Part shown: positions 32,937 through 44,627 of the stretch, piece by piece
How positions within the stretch are numbered: position 1 is the first letter of the stretch
How the letters are laid out: each line of letters opens with the position of its first letter
Source of the DNA: Choristocarpus tenellus KU-1152
Lineage: Eukaryota > Phaeophyceae
Direction of reading: 5' to 3'
Assembly (NCBI GenBank): GCA_964200185.2
Contig: CAXNAD020000024.1
Location: forward strand, 1-44,867
DNA: 44,867 nucleotides
Notes under the pieces: generated by a model
The model's database searches: none
What the model saw: only the letters and a program-made list of their open reading frames with translations
Told to the model about the DNA's origin: nothing
Made by a program: the position numbers and the translations under genes

Positions 32937-35412
32937 GTAGAAGAAATTTCATTCCTCAAAATGATAAAATGGGTTCTGTAAAGTTCTCGTTCCCACGTGG
33001 TGATTATTCGAGTAGTTTAACATATTATGAATGTTACGCAACAGACAAAGTGATTGATTTGTGTATCTGTACAGATTTCTAATAAACATCTTACCTACAA
33101 CTATTTTGAACAAAATAGAGTTTTTATATGCTATTTATTAGTGGAAATATCTTACCAGTATTTTGAATATTCACCTTTTAAAATGTGTCATACACAACGT
33201 AGTGATTAATTAATGGATCTTACTCCTACTATAAACCATTCATCTTTATTACCTAAAGGAAAATTCTGGATTAACTTATTGATGTGGTTCTATTCTTGCT
33301 CTTTATTGTTTTGGGTAGTTTGTGTAGACCTCCCTATATCTTCGAACACTGATCTTTACTCAACTCAACATAATATCCTGTATTGCACCGAACAAAAATA
33401 AATTATCTATGTCCGCAAGGATACAAGATGGATACAGGCATGCCCAAGGCGGAAACTGGCTACACATACTATTCGTTTCCTTCCTGATCATGATCTTGAG
33501 CTGTGAGTCCGCCAACTACTCGTGTCCTTCGTGAATCGTGCCTGCGGATAGCTTCCTCTCACCATCCGGAGACCTATGTGTCAGTTCATCATAATAGTGA
33601 ATGTTCATAAACCGTTTTAGAGCAATCCAACACATCTCCCTTCCTTTACCATGCTGATCGTGTTTGCTGATCCTCTGACCTTAAATGGGCTGTCGAGCAA
33701 GGTTGCGCGGGTATTGGGGACGGTTCCACAGGTGAGGAGATTTGTCGTGATATTTTCTGTAGAACTGTATGTGATTTCATTGGAGAAGGACCCGACTGGA
33801 TCTTCGGGAAAGAAAACTTCAAGGTTCTAGAGAAAGCACCAAATTTGAAAGGATGTGATCATATCGAAAATTGTCCGCAAAGACGAAGCCTTGTTACACC
33901 TTGCAATCTACCGTTAACACATCTGGTTAGACTTTAATAACCTCTTCAACCCTTTTTCGACGAGGGGCGCTTGTTTCGTCCAGAACTTGTATGTTGACGT
34001 CGACAGCTAATTTGCCTCTCATTCTTATGGTGTCAGCTCAGTATGATGCCGAATACAACGTCAACAAATCTGACATGATCAAGGCTATTGAAGACTTGTA
34101 CCAAGCAGAAGTCAAGAGACAGGTAACCAACAACTCCTTCATCTCTAGGAAGAATGCCAAGTTTGGTGAATCTTGCTACTTACTCGTAGGTAGAAGTAAG
34201 AGTTGAGCTGGTGATGCTTAAGGAGTTTTAGTGGCAGAAAATGTTTATTTTGTCCACAAGTACCAACTAGTCTTTGTTCATCACGTTCTGAGAAACCAGG
34301 GTTTCCTGAGCATGATTTACCGAAGTCAGACTAGTGATCCAAACACTCAAAACACCTCGCACTTGAGGGTGACTTTTCTGTGTGATTAACTTAATTCAAA
34401 GTGCCTTAAACTAGACGTTTTGGTCTATTGTTTGGGGGAGTATGTGGATGTTTTGCTACTCACTAGCACTCCCAACTGGAGGAATACACTTACGTGTATC
34501 AACGAAGTGCTAGTTGGGCCTGGCATTAAACAGGAATGCATAGACCCTTCTTTCTGGCTATACAACTAATACTGTGCTAAAGTATGAGATCTTGTGCATC
34601 ATAGGGATTGAGCGTATGTGGCACAGATCTCCTGTAATTGCTGCCAAGTTTTGATATTTTAAAGATCACACAAAGGGTGTTACTTTTTTACTACCACAAA
34701 ACAGATCACTTCGTAACTCACTGGTGATCAAGTGTGATAGATACACAAAGTTTGCGAAGCTGAACAAGCTGTGATAGAAAATCCCAGCTTCAAGGTTTGC
34801 TTGTCTAACAAATATGTTGCACATATATTTAAGAGGGGAGGATGTGGAAGATCAACTATTTGTCGAACATCTTAAAATATTCAATGTTCGTATGTTTAGT
34901 TGTCAAACCTATGGTTTAGACATGTTAGCTGTGTGAAGCAGTTTATTGGCGCACAGCAGCATTCTTCACACAAGATTGTATAGCAATTAGATCTACTCAC
35001 ATTTTTTTCTAGAACTAATGATGTTTCAAAGAGTCACGGGACACAATAGTAGTAGCAAGATAACATATGGTGATAGCTTGAATTTGTGACATCAACCGGA
35101 TTTGATGAGTTGATCAATTGATAAAGAGATAAATAGCATCCTGATGATTTTACAAAGTACATAGACCTATGCTGTGTGTGTGATTAGTTAGGTAGAACTG
35201 GTAGGCACAGATGCCCTGTGATGGTTAGGGTTCAGGGGTAAATCTATGTTGGAAAAAGCTTGAGCTATTTGGCAGTCACATACCCAATAGTAGATCATAT
35301 GCAAAACTAGTGGGAGTGTTGTTGTCCATCTCTGATCAGTGATGTAAGCTTGCAAATGTTGTACGCAAATTCACTGTAAGGGCATTGCATATATTATGTT
35401 CCTCTCTACAAG

Positions 35413-38400
35413 GTGGATTGAGACAATCCATCAGAAGCATTCATATCATTTTGGCACCTGCATACACCAGCTTTGGTCCAATGGCAATCCTATGAGTTGG
35501 TGGATTGAGAAAATTGCAAGGTACTAAAAGAGTGTATAGCACTGTTCCCTGTTTTTGGTTGATTTGACGTTTTGTTTGAGACAAAATGAGCCCAGCAACA
35601 ATGAAAATGGAGTACCACAGCTACAAAATGAATGTGAGTGCATGGAGCATCTGTTTTCATACCATGATAAATTGTTTGCCTCTGTGAAAAATGACAACAA
35701 CAAAATGCTATCGTGGAATATACAAAAAGTGAACCTACCTACTACTCAGGGGAGTCCACAAGCTGTTGAAAGACTTACTGTACACCTGTGCATGTTGCAG
35801 GGAGACCAAATTGGGATTTCAGCACTTTCAGCTGCTTCCACCAATGTACTTGTTAGAAATTGTAATTATATACAGCACATATAGGTTTATGTTGAACTTG
35901 ATAGTATATGGTCTGAATTGACCTCAAGTACTCCAATTTGTTTCTGGCACATTTTGTGCCAATTTTAAGCCATAAATGTTCTCCTTTCCTAATCATTGCA
36001 ATATTGAAGTAGCTCTTGTTGCATAACATAAAAATATATGCACTGAAAGATAACACCTTAGTAAACTGAACCATAGAAAACGTGAGACAGCTCACTACAT
36101 ATCAATGGATGGTACCATGCATAGATGTGAGGCCCAACCTCCCACCTTGTCTCATGTTGGATAAGGAGTTGCAATGAAGAACAGTATGTCCTTCTGTGAT
36201 TGGCTTTGCAAAGTTGAGTGAATGCAGCATTTTTGACTCAGTGGAGTAGTCACAAGACAAGCAATTCTAGCCACCAAATACCTCTTGACTGGCAGTTCTA
36301 TTAATGCCCCTCACTCCTTTCACTTCCAGATATGTTTTTACATTATCTCTTGAAGAATTAAAGAAGCAATTGGCAACTTGAATCTAGAGTTATGATTCAC
36401 ACAACATATATGCATGCTTGTCACAGATAGAAGCATTTTTTTTTTCTATGTTTGTGGTGACTTCAAAATTCATGAAATAATGGAGGTGTTGTTTATCTCC
36501 ACACAATGCAGGAAAACATGAACCTTGAAGATGCCATTGCAAATGACAATGGGCCTAAGGAAATAACTGTTTATTGTCAGCAAGTACCCCAGGTCAAGAT
36601 CGTGGACTTGGCTCCAGGAGATCGCAGCAACAATGAGTGTCTGTGAGTGGCTGATGACATATGTTTGATCTGATTTAAACTGGATTAACAAAATATGCCC
36701 ACCATGGGGGCACCTTAGCTTTTCTTGTCTATTGTGATGTCAACAAAATGATGAGAATTGCAAAGAAGAAATAACATCTACAAAAAGTATGTGCAGGTCT
36801 CTTGAAATGCATGATAATGTCATTGCCGCCAATGTGAGGCCAGAGCAATTTAATGTAAGACATTTGAGGATTTGAATCAATGATTGCATTTTGTGTGCTA
36901 GGTATCATCAGGCATACTATTATTAACCGCTCTGTGAATGTGGAATGGGACTACTTACTAGAAAAGAGGGGTCACATCTATTGGTGTGCTAATGAAACCT
37001 GCCTCAAAGAAATCATGAAAATAATCATTTATGTGGGAATTAAATCAACTATGTATAAAAATTTAATCTTTCTGCAACCTTTCTTTTGTCACATGTAGTT
37101 TGAATTACTCACAAGACATAATTTAGTGGATAAAAATCTATACTAAAGCGAGATGCAGTCAAACATAGGGCAGGGGCATCTCTCAGTGTTGAAGTCCTGG
37201 GTCAAATGATGGGCAAAAGGATCAGTTGGAAGTGTGAAAAAAAGGCAACCAGCATAGGATCAAAGCATTTTCGCTTGTGTTGACATGAGAAGCATCTGAG
37301 ATTGAATTTAGTGGGGAATGCCATAGGGTATGATCCAGTCATGATTTGGGATAGATTTCATTGCTCTGTGTGGACCAAGGCATCCTCGTTTTGTTAAGCC
37401 TATTTTATGCCCAGTTTGCCAGTGCAATTTGAGAATACAATTTGCTTTTACATAGACACTGCTCACTCTTACTGTAACACATACGGTGTATGTAGTCGTA
37501 TTTAAAGCCCAAACATTCTCCTGACCTTTATGCTAGTGTTTTTACATAAATATCACCCCTAATCCCATCTATCTGTACATTCTGTCGTGATTAATCTCTA
37601 TCTTCAGTGTCCTACACATTAGCGCTCCTGACCTGACAGGCAAGCTGGTGCTCAAGTGTGATGGAAGCGTCAATAGTGGAGGGTTTGGAGAGGATTGGTA
37701 GTTGTACTGTGCAATTTACTGAAAGGTAAACTCACAAAAAGAAGGGTTGGGGCCTACGTGGCTGGCTTTTACAGGTTCACAAAAAATGAGTCTACTTTGG
37801 AAAGAACATATCACACAAGGGATCAGTGGTGAGGATCCTAACTCATGTGATAAGATAGACTACCCATTCCATTGTCAAATCATAACACTACATGAGTGGG
37901 CGGATTTGGGGAGTCGTACGTACGTACATAGACACTTTTATTACATAGGCATGCATGTTATAGATTGAAATATTCCATATGTCTTGGCATCACTGGACAG
38001 TGGGAGTAACCAGGTCTACAGAAGATGCTACAATCAAGGAGAGTGGGTGGAACTTGAGGAGAGATACTTTCCACAACCTCACTGCACATCCTAGGGTGTA
38101 TTTTGCTCTCCCACAAAGGCAATACACCGATTCCGGTAGATGGCTTCATATATCATCCATCTTCAACTGTCAAAGATTTCCTCAGTTGAACACAACAACT
38201 AAGTAGAGTACTACAGATGGAAAAATTTATTTCCTTCAATGTAACTTTACCATGAAAGTATGAAGGGCTCCCTCCTTGTTGACAATTGTAAAATATTAAT
38301 AGGGTGTGACTCTGTAGACAAGCATACGCTCACCAGTATCAAGATATCGCCTGAGTCATATAACACATTACACCTGGAAATGCTAAAAAAAAAAGGTTAT

Positions 38401-39570
38401 GTTTGCTACACTACTGAAAGTTATTGGACAATGATACAACTTGGGGAATATCTGAATGATGGCATAATGCATATTTAGATGTTATGGTTGGATTGGATAG
38501 TACATCACATGAGTCTGTGAACATAAACATTCAAGGTACAGCATATTACTACTGTAGATTCTTAGCCATTTCCAACAAAATGAATGTGATACGGAATTCT
38601 ATGAAGTACCTCAAGTCCATCATAATTCCGCAGCATCCTCTCCAGATCTTCAGGAGAAACCTTTCTCCACTCTTCCTGCAGTGATGAACATAGAGGAGCA
38701 ACAAGAGGCCCACATGGTAAGGTAGGTAGATTTATCTTTCTTCACCCAACAGCCCTGTGCTCTCAGCTCACAAAAACTGCATGTACTCTCCTGGTTTATG
38801 GCAAGAGTTTTAGTGAAAATGGAGGGCAAAGTAGAGATTTCAAGGTTTGCAGCAGGTAGTCCAAACTTTGGTGGTCAATTGCTGGTTGTGTCTGCTTAGA
38901 AAGTTGGGGGTAAGGTGTTCTTGTAACATCAAGTATCAATCTTGAGGATTTCCTACAATAGCATTAGGCATGATTTTTATTTGGTGCTAGAAAGATTATT
39001 GGCACAGGAATATATATACTTTGGACTATAATGCAGGATGGCTTGAAAAGTCATTAGGACGTCCTCTCTGGGACTAACTGCATGATGTAAGTAAGAGGAT
39101 GAGTAAGTACCTAGAGGAAGGAGAGTGTACTGCTGTATTGCAGGAGCCAAAAATGTACATATTTTCGACAAATTGATAGCATAGCATCTCCCCTTATCAA
39201 ATTGACAAAGAATCTAGGGAATGGATTGCGCAATAGCATATACTTGTCACCTCTCTGGAGTAACTTTCTTCAAGAACTTTGCCTTGCCTCCTTACCATCT
39301 CTTGGACACATGGCAGTGCACACCCTCTTCAAGGTGAAAATCCTGCACAGATTTTATTGTGGTATACCGCATTTTTTTAGTGTTCCTGGAGTAATGGAAG
39401 AAGGCATCACTGCTAGTGTGTTTCTTAATATCCAAAAAACAGTGTAATCACAGGTCTTTGAGTCGCAAGTACATTTGAGATAGATGAAGTTCAGAGTCTG
39501 CCCTTTGTCTGTCTCTTATCAGGTCTCCTTTGCTGAGCTTACAATAAGCAGTGATGATAGTGAGATTTAA
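35413..39570 (+). CDS. Unidentified multi-exon gene, model incomplete
   Basis: A series of short open segments on one strand, each with good splice sites. At 35413-35520, WIETIHQKHSYHFGTCIHQL and a Trp-rich end join in phase to 35596-35633 (SNNENGVPQLQNE), which joins in phase to 35801-35845 (WRPNWDFSTFSCFHQ). At 36512-36642, with EITVYCQQVPQVKIVDLAPG, joins in phase to 36797-36854 (SLEMHDNVIAANVRPEQFN). At 37608-37697 there is VLHISAPDLTGKLVLKCDG and then SGGFGEDW. At 38634-38716 there is SSPDLQEKPFSTLPAV and then IEEQQEAHM. At 39523-39570 there is VSFAELTISSDDSEI and a TAA stop. The first three and the next two agree in phase; the other joins do not, so exons are missing or some belong elsewhere. 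No start codon was found; the 5' end may lie upstream of 35413. I do not recognise the family. The acidic Ser-rich end looks like a casein kinase 2-type tail. It could be two genes. Confidence 0.4.
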
Positions 39571-41027
39571 GCAGCCCAGTTAACTTGCAATATTAACCCC
39601 GTTGTTATTATTACTTCGAAATATTATATCACTATTAATTATGATAATAATAATCATTACTAATATTATTGCATCACATAAGTGTGGAGATTATCCTAAC
39701 CAGAGGTCAGAGTCACTATAACTGCATGACATCTCAAACTACTTTAAGTACAAACTAAATGTTACACTATGACTAATTGTACTGCCTCCGTTCCTGCCGT
39801 GCTTCTCATGCATTGCCTTGTTATTCCTTCCTCCCTTGAATCTTCTACTGGACCTACCCCAAATTTTACACCTTGATCTTGGTCCAGCTTTCTTGTGGCA
39901 TAGCCACAGACAGGATAACAGATGTGCAATATGTTGAAAGTAGAGGTCAAGCTCCTTTTGCCACTGAAAATTTTGGGCCCGACCTCACAGTCGCCATTTG
40001 AAGGGATAGAGCTGAAGATAGCAAATCCTTCCTAGTCCATCTGTGGCTCACCTGCAATGCACATAACCAACCTTCTGAAGAATGATGGGGATAATCATCA
40101 TTCATTTAAACCGCTTTGAACCTGGACATGAGTAGGATTAAACCTTTCATGATATTCACTGACAAGGCCAGAAAAGACAAAAGTGGGTTGCAAGATCATA
40201 AATTGAGACGTAGCTACAGATGCAATTATTGCCTACATCGATGACATGGTCAGAGAAGAGAGGGTAGGGCGTTCCTGTAAAATATCAAGATGGTACTGGT
40301 GAGCTGGGACAATTAGCCAAATTCCATTACGGGCAATGGATCAAACGGAGGAAATCATCTGGTTACAACCCTAGAGGAACAGAATTGGGAGAGACTCATC
40401 AAACATTTCCTGTTAGGTGGAAGAAGCTGACTGGTCAAGCAAGGCAGGAGTAGGTAAAGAGTCCTGTTTCTTTGTCATAGCAGACATTACTTTCAACACT
40501 CTGGGGATTCCATGACTATAGCTTGGAGGGGAAAACTTTTATAAAGGTTGAGTAGGATTAGTATGTGGGAACTGAGTCCTTCGTCCTTTCCTCAGATCAA
40601 AGAACAAAGAGGAGCATGATTTCTAGGTGGATGGTGATGGGATATCTCTATGTTTGCATCTATGGCTTCCACACATGGCCAAGCTGCTCATGATGTTTGC
40701 GATCATGACTTCAAACCTAACAAAATTGTACTGGATTTTGTTGGGAGCTGACTGAGACAGTCGACATGAACTAGGATGAAGAGGGCTGTGGTGTTGAAAT
40801 GACCACTAACACAAGTGAGTCAGAACATCAGATAACTGGCTGAGATTAACTTTTTCTGTAACCAGTGGAAGGTGTAAGTCTGCAGACTGAAACAATGCCG
40901 ACAAGGGGCAGAGGAATTGAACATTAGGTTTCCCAGCAATTTCCTTTAAGGTAAATATAAATAGGATGGTTTCTGTCTCATGGAGCTTGTAGTTAAGCTG
41001 CTAACTAACCCCCTATCAGTCGTCTAT
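39571..41027. other. Spacer with eroded repeat sequence
   Basis: Begins with an AT-rich stretch of near-palindromic TTATTATTA-type sequence (39601-39672). Copy B of the dispersed repeat follows. From 40.0 to 41.0 kb the sequence has stops in all frames and leads into the copia remnant, so it may be that element's eroded gag/integrase part, but I see no integrase signature. Confidence 0.4.
39845..39955. repeat. Dispersed repeat, copy B
   Basis: Matches copy A at 31210-31315 in the same orientation. It lies about 1.1 kb upstream of the copia remnant on the plus strand. Its minus strand has an open frame (39762-39950) containing CYPVCGYATRKLDQD, which might derive from a gag zinc knuckle but lacks the His and last Cys. 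Confidence 0.5.
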
Positions 41028-41945
41028 GATGGCAGATGCCCTTGCCGGACCAGGTGCTGATAAGCAGAAAGAGGCAGTGGAAACCAAGATGAAAGGACAC
41101 TAGATGTTACTTTTCAAAAAGAGTGTGTTCCCTTTGGACACAAGATCATCAAGACACATTATGTTTTCAAGATCAAATAGATGAACAGACATGTGTTGTG
41201 GTGCAAAATGCTTGTCATGGCAAGAGGTTCACTTGGAAAGGGTGGAGTAGTTCGAGACTTACAATACAATGTTTGGTTCCGATGCAATCATATCGTCCTT
41301 GGTACAGTACCTTGTCACAACTGGAACATTCAGGCACTGGACTTCATGCAGGCATATTTAAACAAGTCTCTGCAAGAGCAGGTTTTTGTTAATGTATCAA
41401 TTACCCTCAACCAGCACCTCTATTCGAAAAGCATGTCACGGACGGAATCAGTTTGAAGGTCAACGGAGCATTATTACCCATGGACCTGGGTCCCTCACGC
41501 ACCAGGTATGCTTGCTTTCTCATTCTGGAAAAGCTAATGTTTCTCGCTGGGACGCATTGCTGCATTATTGCCCATCATGCGTTTTTGGCGACGACTAAGT
41601 ACTGTTCAACTATGCCAGATTATCCATGATGCACTATTTATTAGGCAAGGAAAACCAATCAACGCCAGACTGGGAAACTCATGCTGAATCACGGACGGAG
41701 CATTACTGGATTCTCCTGGGGACAGGTTGTACTATGGACGCAGTGAGGTAGGAGTATCATACTGGTAGGCATACGCGGAGGAATGAAAGTCGATTTGAAA
41801 AGCATCCCCGCACCACAAGTAGGTAATGTGAGACATTTCAACTCTCCTTGGTTATGCAGATGCTGGAATGTGCTTGAGCTGGGTTGTGATATCCAGCTAT
41901 GAATTAGAGTAGAACCGTAGTCTGGATACATGAAGTTATCTGCAG
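41028..41945 (+). mobile_element. Ty1/copia pol remnant
   Basis: Successive fragments follow copia reverse transcriptase and RNase H in the right order, with several frame changes. DALAGPGADKQKEAVETKM at 41033-41090 matches the block that starts the RT region (ALxGPDAxxWxxAxxxE). Then KMLVMARGSLGKGG stands for KARLVARGFxQxxG, and NWNIQALDFMQAYLNKSL for the conserved NWxxxQLDVxxAFLxGxL segment. A CPSCVFGDD at about 41568-41595 may be the YVDD-type box. LLGYADAG near 41845 matches the GYxDADWA start of RNase H. Stops and shifts rule out function. No LTRs were found. Upstream integrase sequence was not recognisable. Confidence 0.7.
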
Positions 41946-42137
41946 CTCACCATCCCTGATGTTCTGGACCTCGCAGATGTGTGGTGTCACCGTGCCAATG
42001 ATAGGCCAGGGTCCCCTTCCCCGTCCACGTGGTAACCATTTAGACGTTAAGCCCTGTTTGCACACACGAGCCACCGTGACAAAATGACCATGACTAAATC
42101 ACGAAAATGGAAATTGGTAATTTTTCACGGCTAGCGG
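41946..42137. other. Short spacer between the two retroelement remnants
   Basis: No gene is visible. It includes a moderately GC-rich stretch (41980-42060) of unknown nature that leads directly into the minisatellite. Confidence 0.4.
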
Positions 42138-42201
42138 CTTCACGTTGAGGCTGCTTCACGCTGAGGCTGCTTCACGCTGAGGCTGCTTCACATAGAGGCT
42201 G
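42138..42201. repeat. 16-bp minisatellite, four copies
   Basis: Four units of 16 bp with consensus CTTCACGCTGAGGCTG start at 42138, 42154, 42170 and 42186. The middle two are identical, the first differs at one base and the last at two. The array lies between the copia (+) and gypsy (-) remnants. Confidence 0.95.
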
Positions 42202-42367
42202 CCAATTAAGCTCAAACTGCTGTCCACTTTCTTGTGCAGTTCTTGACCCCCAATCAATCCTGAGACTTGTTGACGTCTCAGATCATCAGTAAGTGGAATC
42301 TTACCTCACCTAACATCTTGCGTTCTTCACATTGATAATATGGCAGTCTCAAGCACATGTCCATACA

Positions 42368-43830
42368 TCACACGAAAGGATATGGACTGGTAATGCTCTT
42401 TGTATGCCGTATTGAGTAACCAATCCACCGCTCATACAAACTCCACCCAATCACGCAATGACACCCATCAAGCATTCCTATCATTGTACTGATCACTTCA
42501 CGCATCATGCATTGGACCTTTCCATTTGTCCAAGGCGTATTGGCCACAGCAAACATTTATTCACTACGAACACTTCCCTCAATTGCTTCAAAAGCTGATT
42601 CTTGAAATGACGCAATATCACTCACCCACTAGCTTGGTATGCCAATGGATGAACTGTTTCATCTCACACTGTGCTATGACGTCTGCAGGTTTCTGTAGGT
42701 TCCAAGAGCTCTTAAAACCCCTCAGATCCACCAGTACCAGAAGGTACCTTGTAGGCTGCAGTATCGCTAAGTCTGTCTTCTCCCATTGGTCTATCAATCC
42801 CACAGTTAAAGTGTAACACCTTGCCTCAGGTGGCATGTGCAGTTTTACCATAGGGCCGGGCGCCATTTCCTCAGCCTTAGAAACCCTGCAATTCAGATAT
42901 TTTTGCATTAACAAAGTCACAGTAATCTCAATTGTTGACCAGTAGCGATACATTTAAGTTGGTGCAAAGTTGCAGCTTTACCACGAGGAATCCAGACAAT
43001 GCAGATGTTTTGTTGGTCTGCAAAGCTTTAACCTATAAGAAGGGCATAGATGAGGTGGTCTCTACCAAGGCAGGCAATGTCACCAGCATAGAGAGCTTGG
43101 GAATAGAAGACCGCCCCACGAATTTGCTCTCCAGCGATATGCTCAATGGTGTCGTCAAATTGTCCAAGAGTCATCGCCCAATGGAATAATACACTTCGAG
43201 TAGTTCCCTTGTTCAGATTTGCGACAGAAGAGGAAGGATGGAAAATGTACGCCAGATTGAGGTGGTCGGTCACAAAATATGGGTCAGCCCAGCCCCACCA
43301 CAGAAGTCAGTCACTCCATGTGCCTTTCGGTCGCAATGAATATTTCTCCTCTATAGTTCACCTCAGTTGATATCCACAAAAAGACCACAGGGCTTTGTGA
43401 CTCTTATCTTCCACCAAGAATCCATCTGCGAGTGCTTGGATAGGGACTCGTGTGAGGAAACACTCCCAGACCTTGTTTGAGACATCAAGAAACGAGAACA
43501 TCAAAATCCGAACGTGGATGAGAAAGCTCAACAGCCTCACAAGGTGTTATGCACCTATCCATGATTCAGGTCTCACAGGAGTCCAGACCTCAGAAAAGAG
43601 ATGTCGATTAGAAGCAATTTGCTTAGTATCAATGTGGCGTTGCGCCCACATGCGTTCCTCTGCCACGGCTCTATCTAAGAGAAGAAGAGGCTCTATGACT
43701 TCAGGCAGGCGAGATGAGTACAAAAGCAGTTTATCGCCTGCGAAAACTGCATCAGTTCACCACCATTCTCAGGGTATCATAGATCTTGCAGTTCTTCATT
43801 CGGTTCAGGATCATGGCTCACTATGCCTCC
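42368..43830 (-). mobile_element. Ty3/gypsy pol remnant (RT, RNase H, integrase)
   Basis: Read on the minus strand, the fragments keep the Ty3/gypsy order. The end of the reverse transcriptase lies at about 43745-43560 (FAGDKLLLYS, with following Leu-rich helix). RNase H starts at 43540-43358 (FLDVSNKVWECFLTRVP) and ends at 43273-43028 (VTDHLNLAYIFHP, then FDDTIEHIAGEQ, standing for the usual FTDHxNLxYIF and HIPGExN). The integrase core is at 42953-42618 (RYLLVLVDLRGFKSSW and a following ADV helix). Its C-terminal part is at 42556-42368 (NTPWTNGKVQCMMREVIS, matching the PxTNGxVERxxRE motif). Each block is in a different frame and holds stops, so the copy is dead. LTRs were not found. The reverse order of integrase and RT relative to copia makes the Ty3 assignment firm. 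Confidence 0.82.
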
Positions 43831-44380
43831 AGAATAGAATGTTCCACGCCACTTGATGGTTGACGTCCCTCAGTGGGAGGAGATTGTGTCCCTCATGACT
43901 TTGGAACTGAAAGACAACTGGACCTTATCACTCCAGATCTCTGTATAGTAGAATTACTAACAATAATACATGGAGATTAAAAGGGAAGTCCTTTCACTTA
44001 AGGGATTGCACAGGTGCTGATTACTCAAAGTGCAACTGTACAACTCTTTCCTGACAACAGCAGCATGTATAACGTTTTACTCCCAAGGAAGCATAGCAAT
44101 AGTTCAAGACAACGATCCGCCCTAAAAGAGTAATCACTAATCCTATTCGTTCAAACTGTGCAAAAGAGATGTTTGAATAGAGTTTTTGCTTTATGTGGTA
44201 TGGATGAATTAATTGCCGGAGTGAGCAACATCACTCGAGGGGGGGGGAAGGGAGGGGGGCGTGCCCTGGCTCGTTACCTACTGCACACGTTAGCAGACGC
44301 GTCATAACGTCTCTGTGACATTCGCACTGCGTCAGTCGTAGCTGCGTCACTCACTTGTAACAAACCAAAATGAAACGAAC
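43831..44380. other. Spacer with a G-rich tract
   Basis: The left part is probably more eroded gypsy sequence. It holds no gene. A G-rich tract at 44239-44259 (G9, AA, G3, A, G6) could form a G-quadruplex on the plus strand. Confidence 0.4.
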
Positions 44381-44455
44381 TAGCCCAACGAGACACGAAC
44401 CCATGACTCCTGCCGTGCAGAGGTAAATTATTGACCATGAAGCCGCACGCCCATC
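44381..44455 (-). repeat. tRNA-like segment, minus strand
   Basis: On the minus strand the order is GCGGCTTCATGGTCAA (A-box-like), then TTTACCTCTGCACGGCAG (anticodon-arm-like), then ATGGGTTCGTGTCTCGT. The last matches a T-arm: the stem ATGGG/CTCGT pairs with two G-T pairs around a TTCGTGT loop. D and acceptor stems do not pair well, so this is more likely a decayed tRNA gene or a tRNA-derived SINE head than a working tRNA. Confidence 0.4.
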
Positions 44456-44489
44456 TAACATTTTTGTTACATGTTGACACCAAGTACCT

Positions 44490-44501
44490 GGGGGGGGGGG
44501 G
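44490..44501. repeat. G12 homopolymer
   Basis: A run of twelve G bases lies between the tRNA-like segment and the inverted-repeat element. Its length is likely to vary and to be poorly sequenced. Confidence 0.8.
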
Positions 44502-44519
44502 AAGGAGTCTACACTAGAG

Positions 44520-44627
44520 TGTCCATTTGGACCAAAACCACGAAAAGTGCACTTTCATTAACCATCCAACGTATTGAACCAAATCACCCAAAAATCGTGA
44601 CATGAAAAAATTGGCTCCAAATGGACA
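44520..44627. mobile_element. Possible MITE with 12-bp inverted ends
   Basis: TGTCCATTTGGA at 44520-44531 and its exact reverse complement TCCAAATGGACA at 44616-44627 bound an AT-rich interior of 84 bases. Size and form fit a small MITE. No clear target-site duplication is visible just outside, so a chance or other inverted repeat remains possible. Confidence 0.4.

Larger units (their letters stand above)
28104..35412. other. Repeat-rich region, no gene I can name
   Basis: About 7.3 kb. Open frames at 29659-29847, 30071-30283, 30276-30548 and 30975-31277 (+) and 33991-34206 (+) are scattered and have no recognisable domain. They look like eroded transposon or spacer sequence. The 33.4-34.5 kb part has a different, more GC-rich texture and includes an open run with DFIGEGPDWIFGKENFKVLE in it, which I do not recognise. 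Near 34430-34460 a G-rich tract followed by TATGTGGATG resembles a polypurine tract at the edge of an LTR, without a partner copy. G-runs occur at 28975-28983 and 32571-32578, and a TA microsatellite at 32918-32936. Confidence 0.4.
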
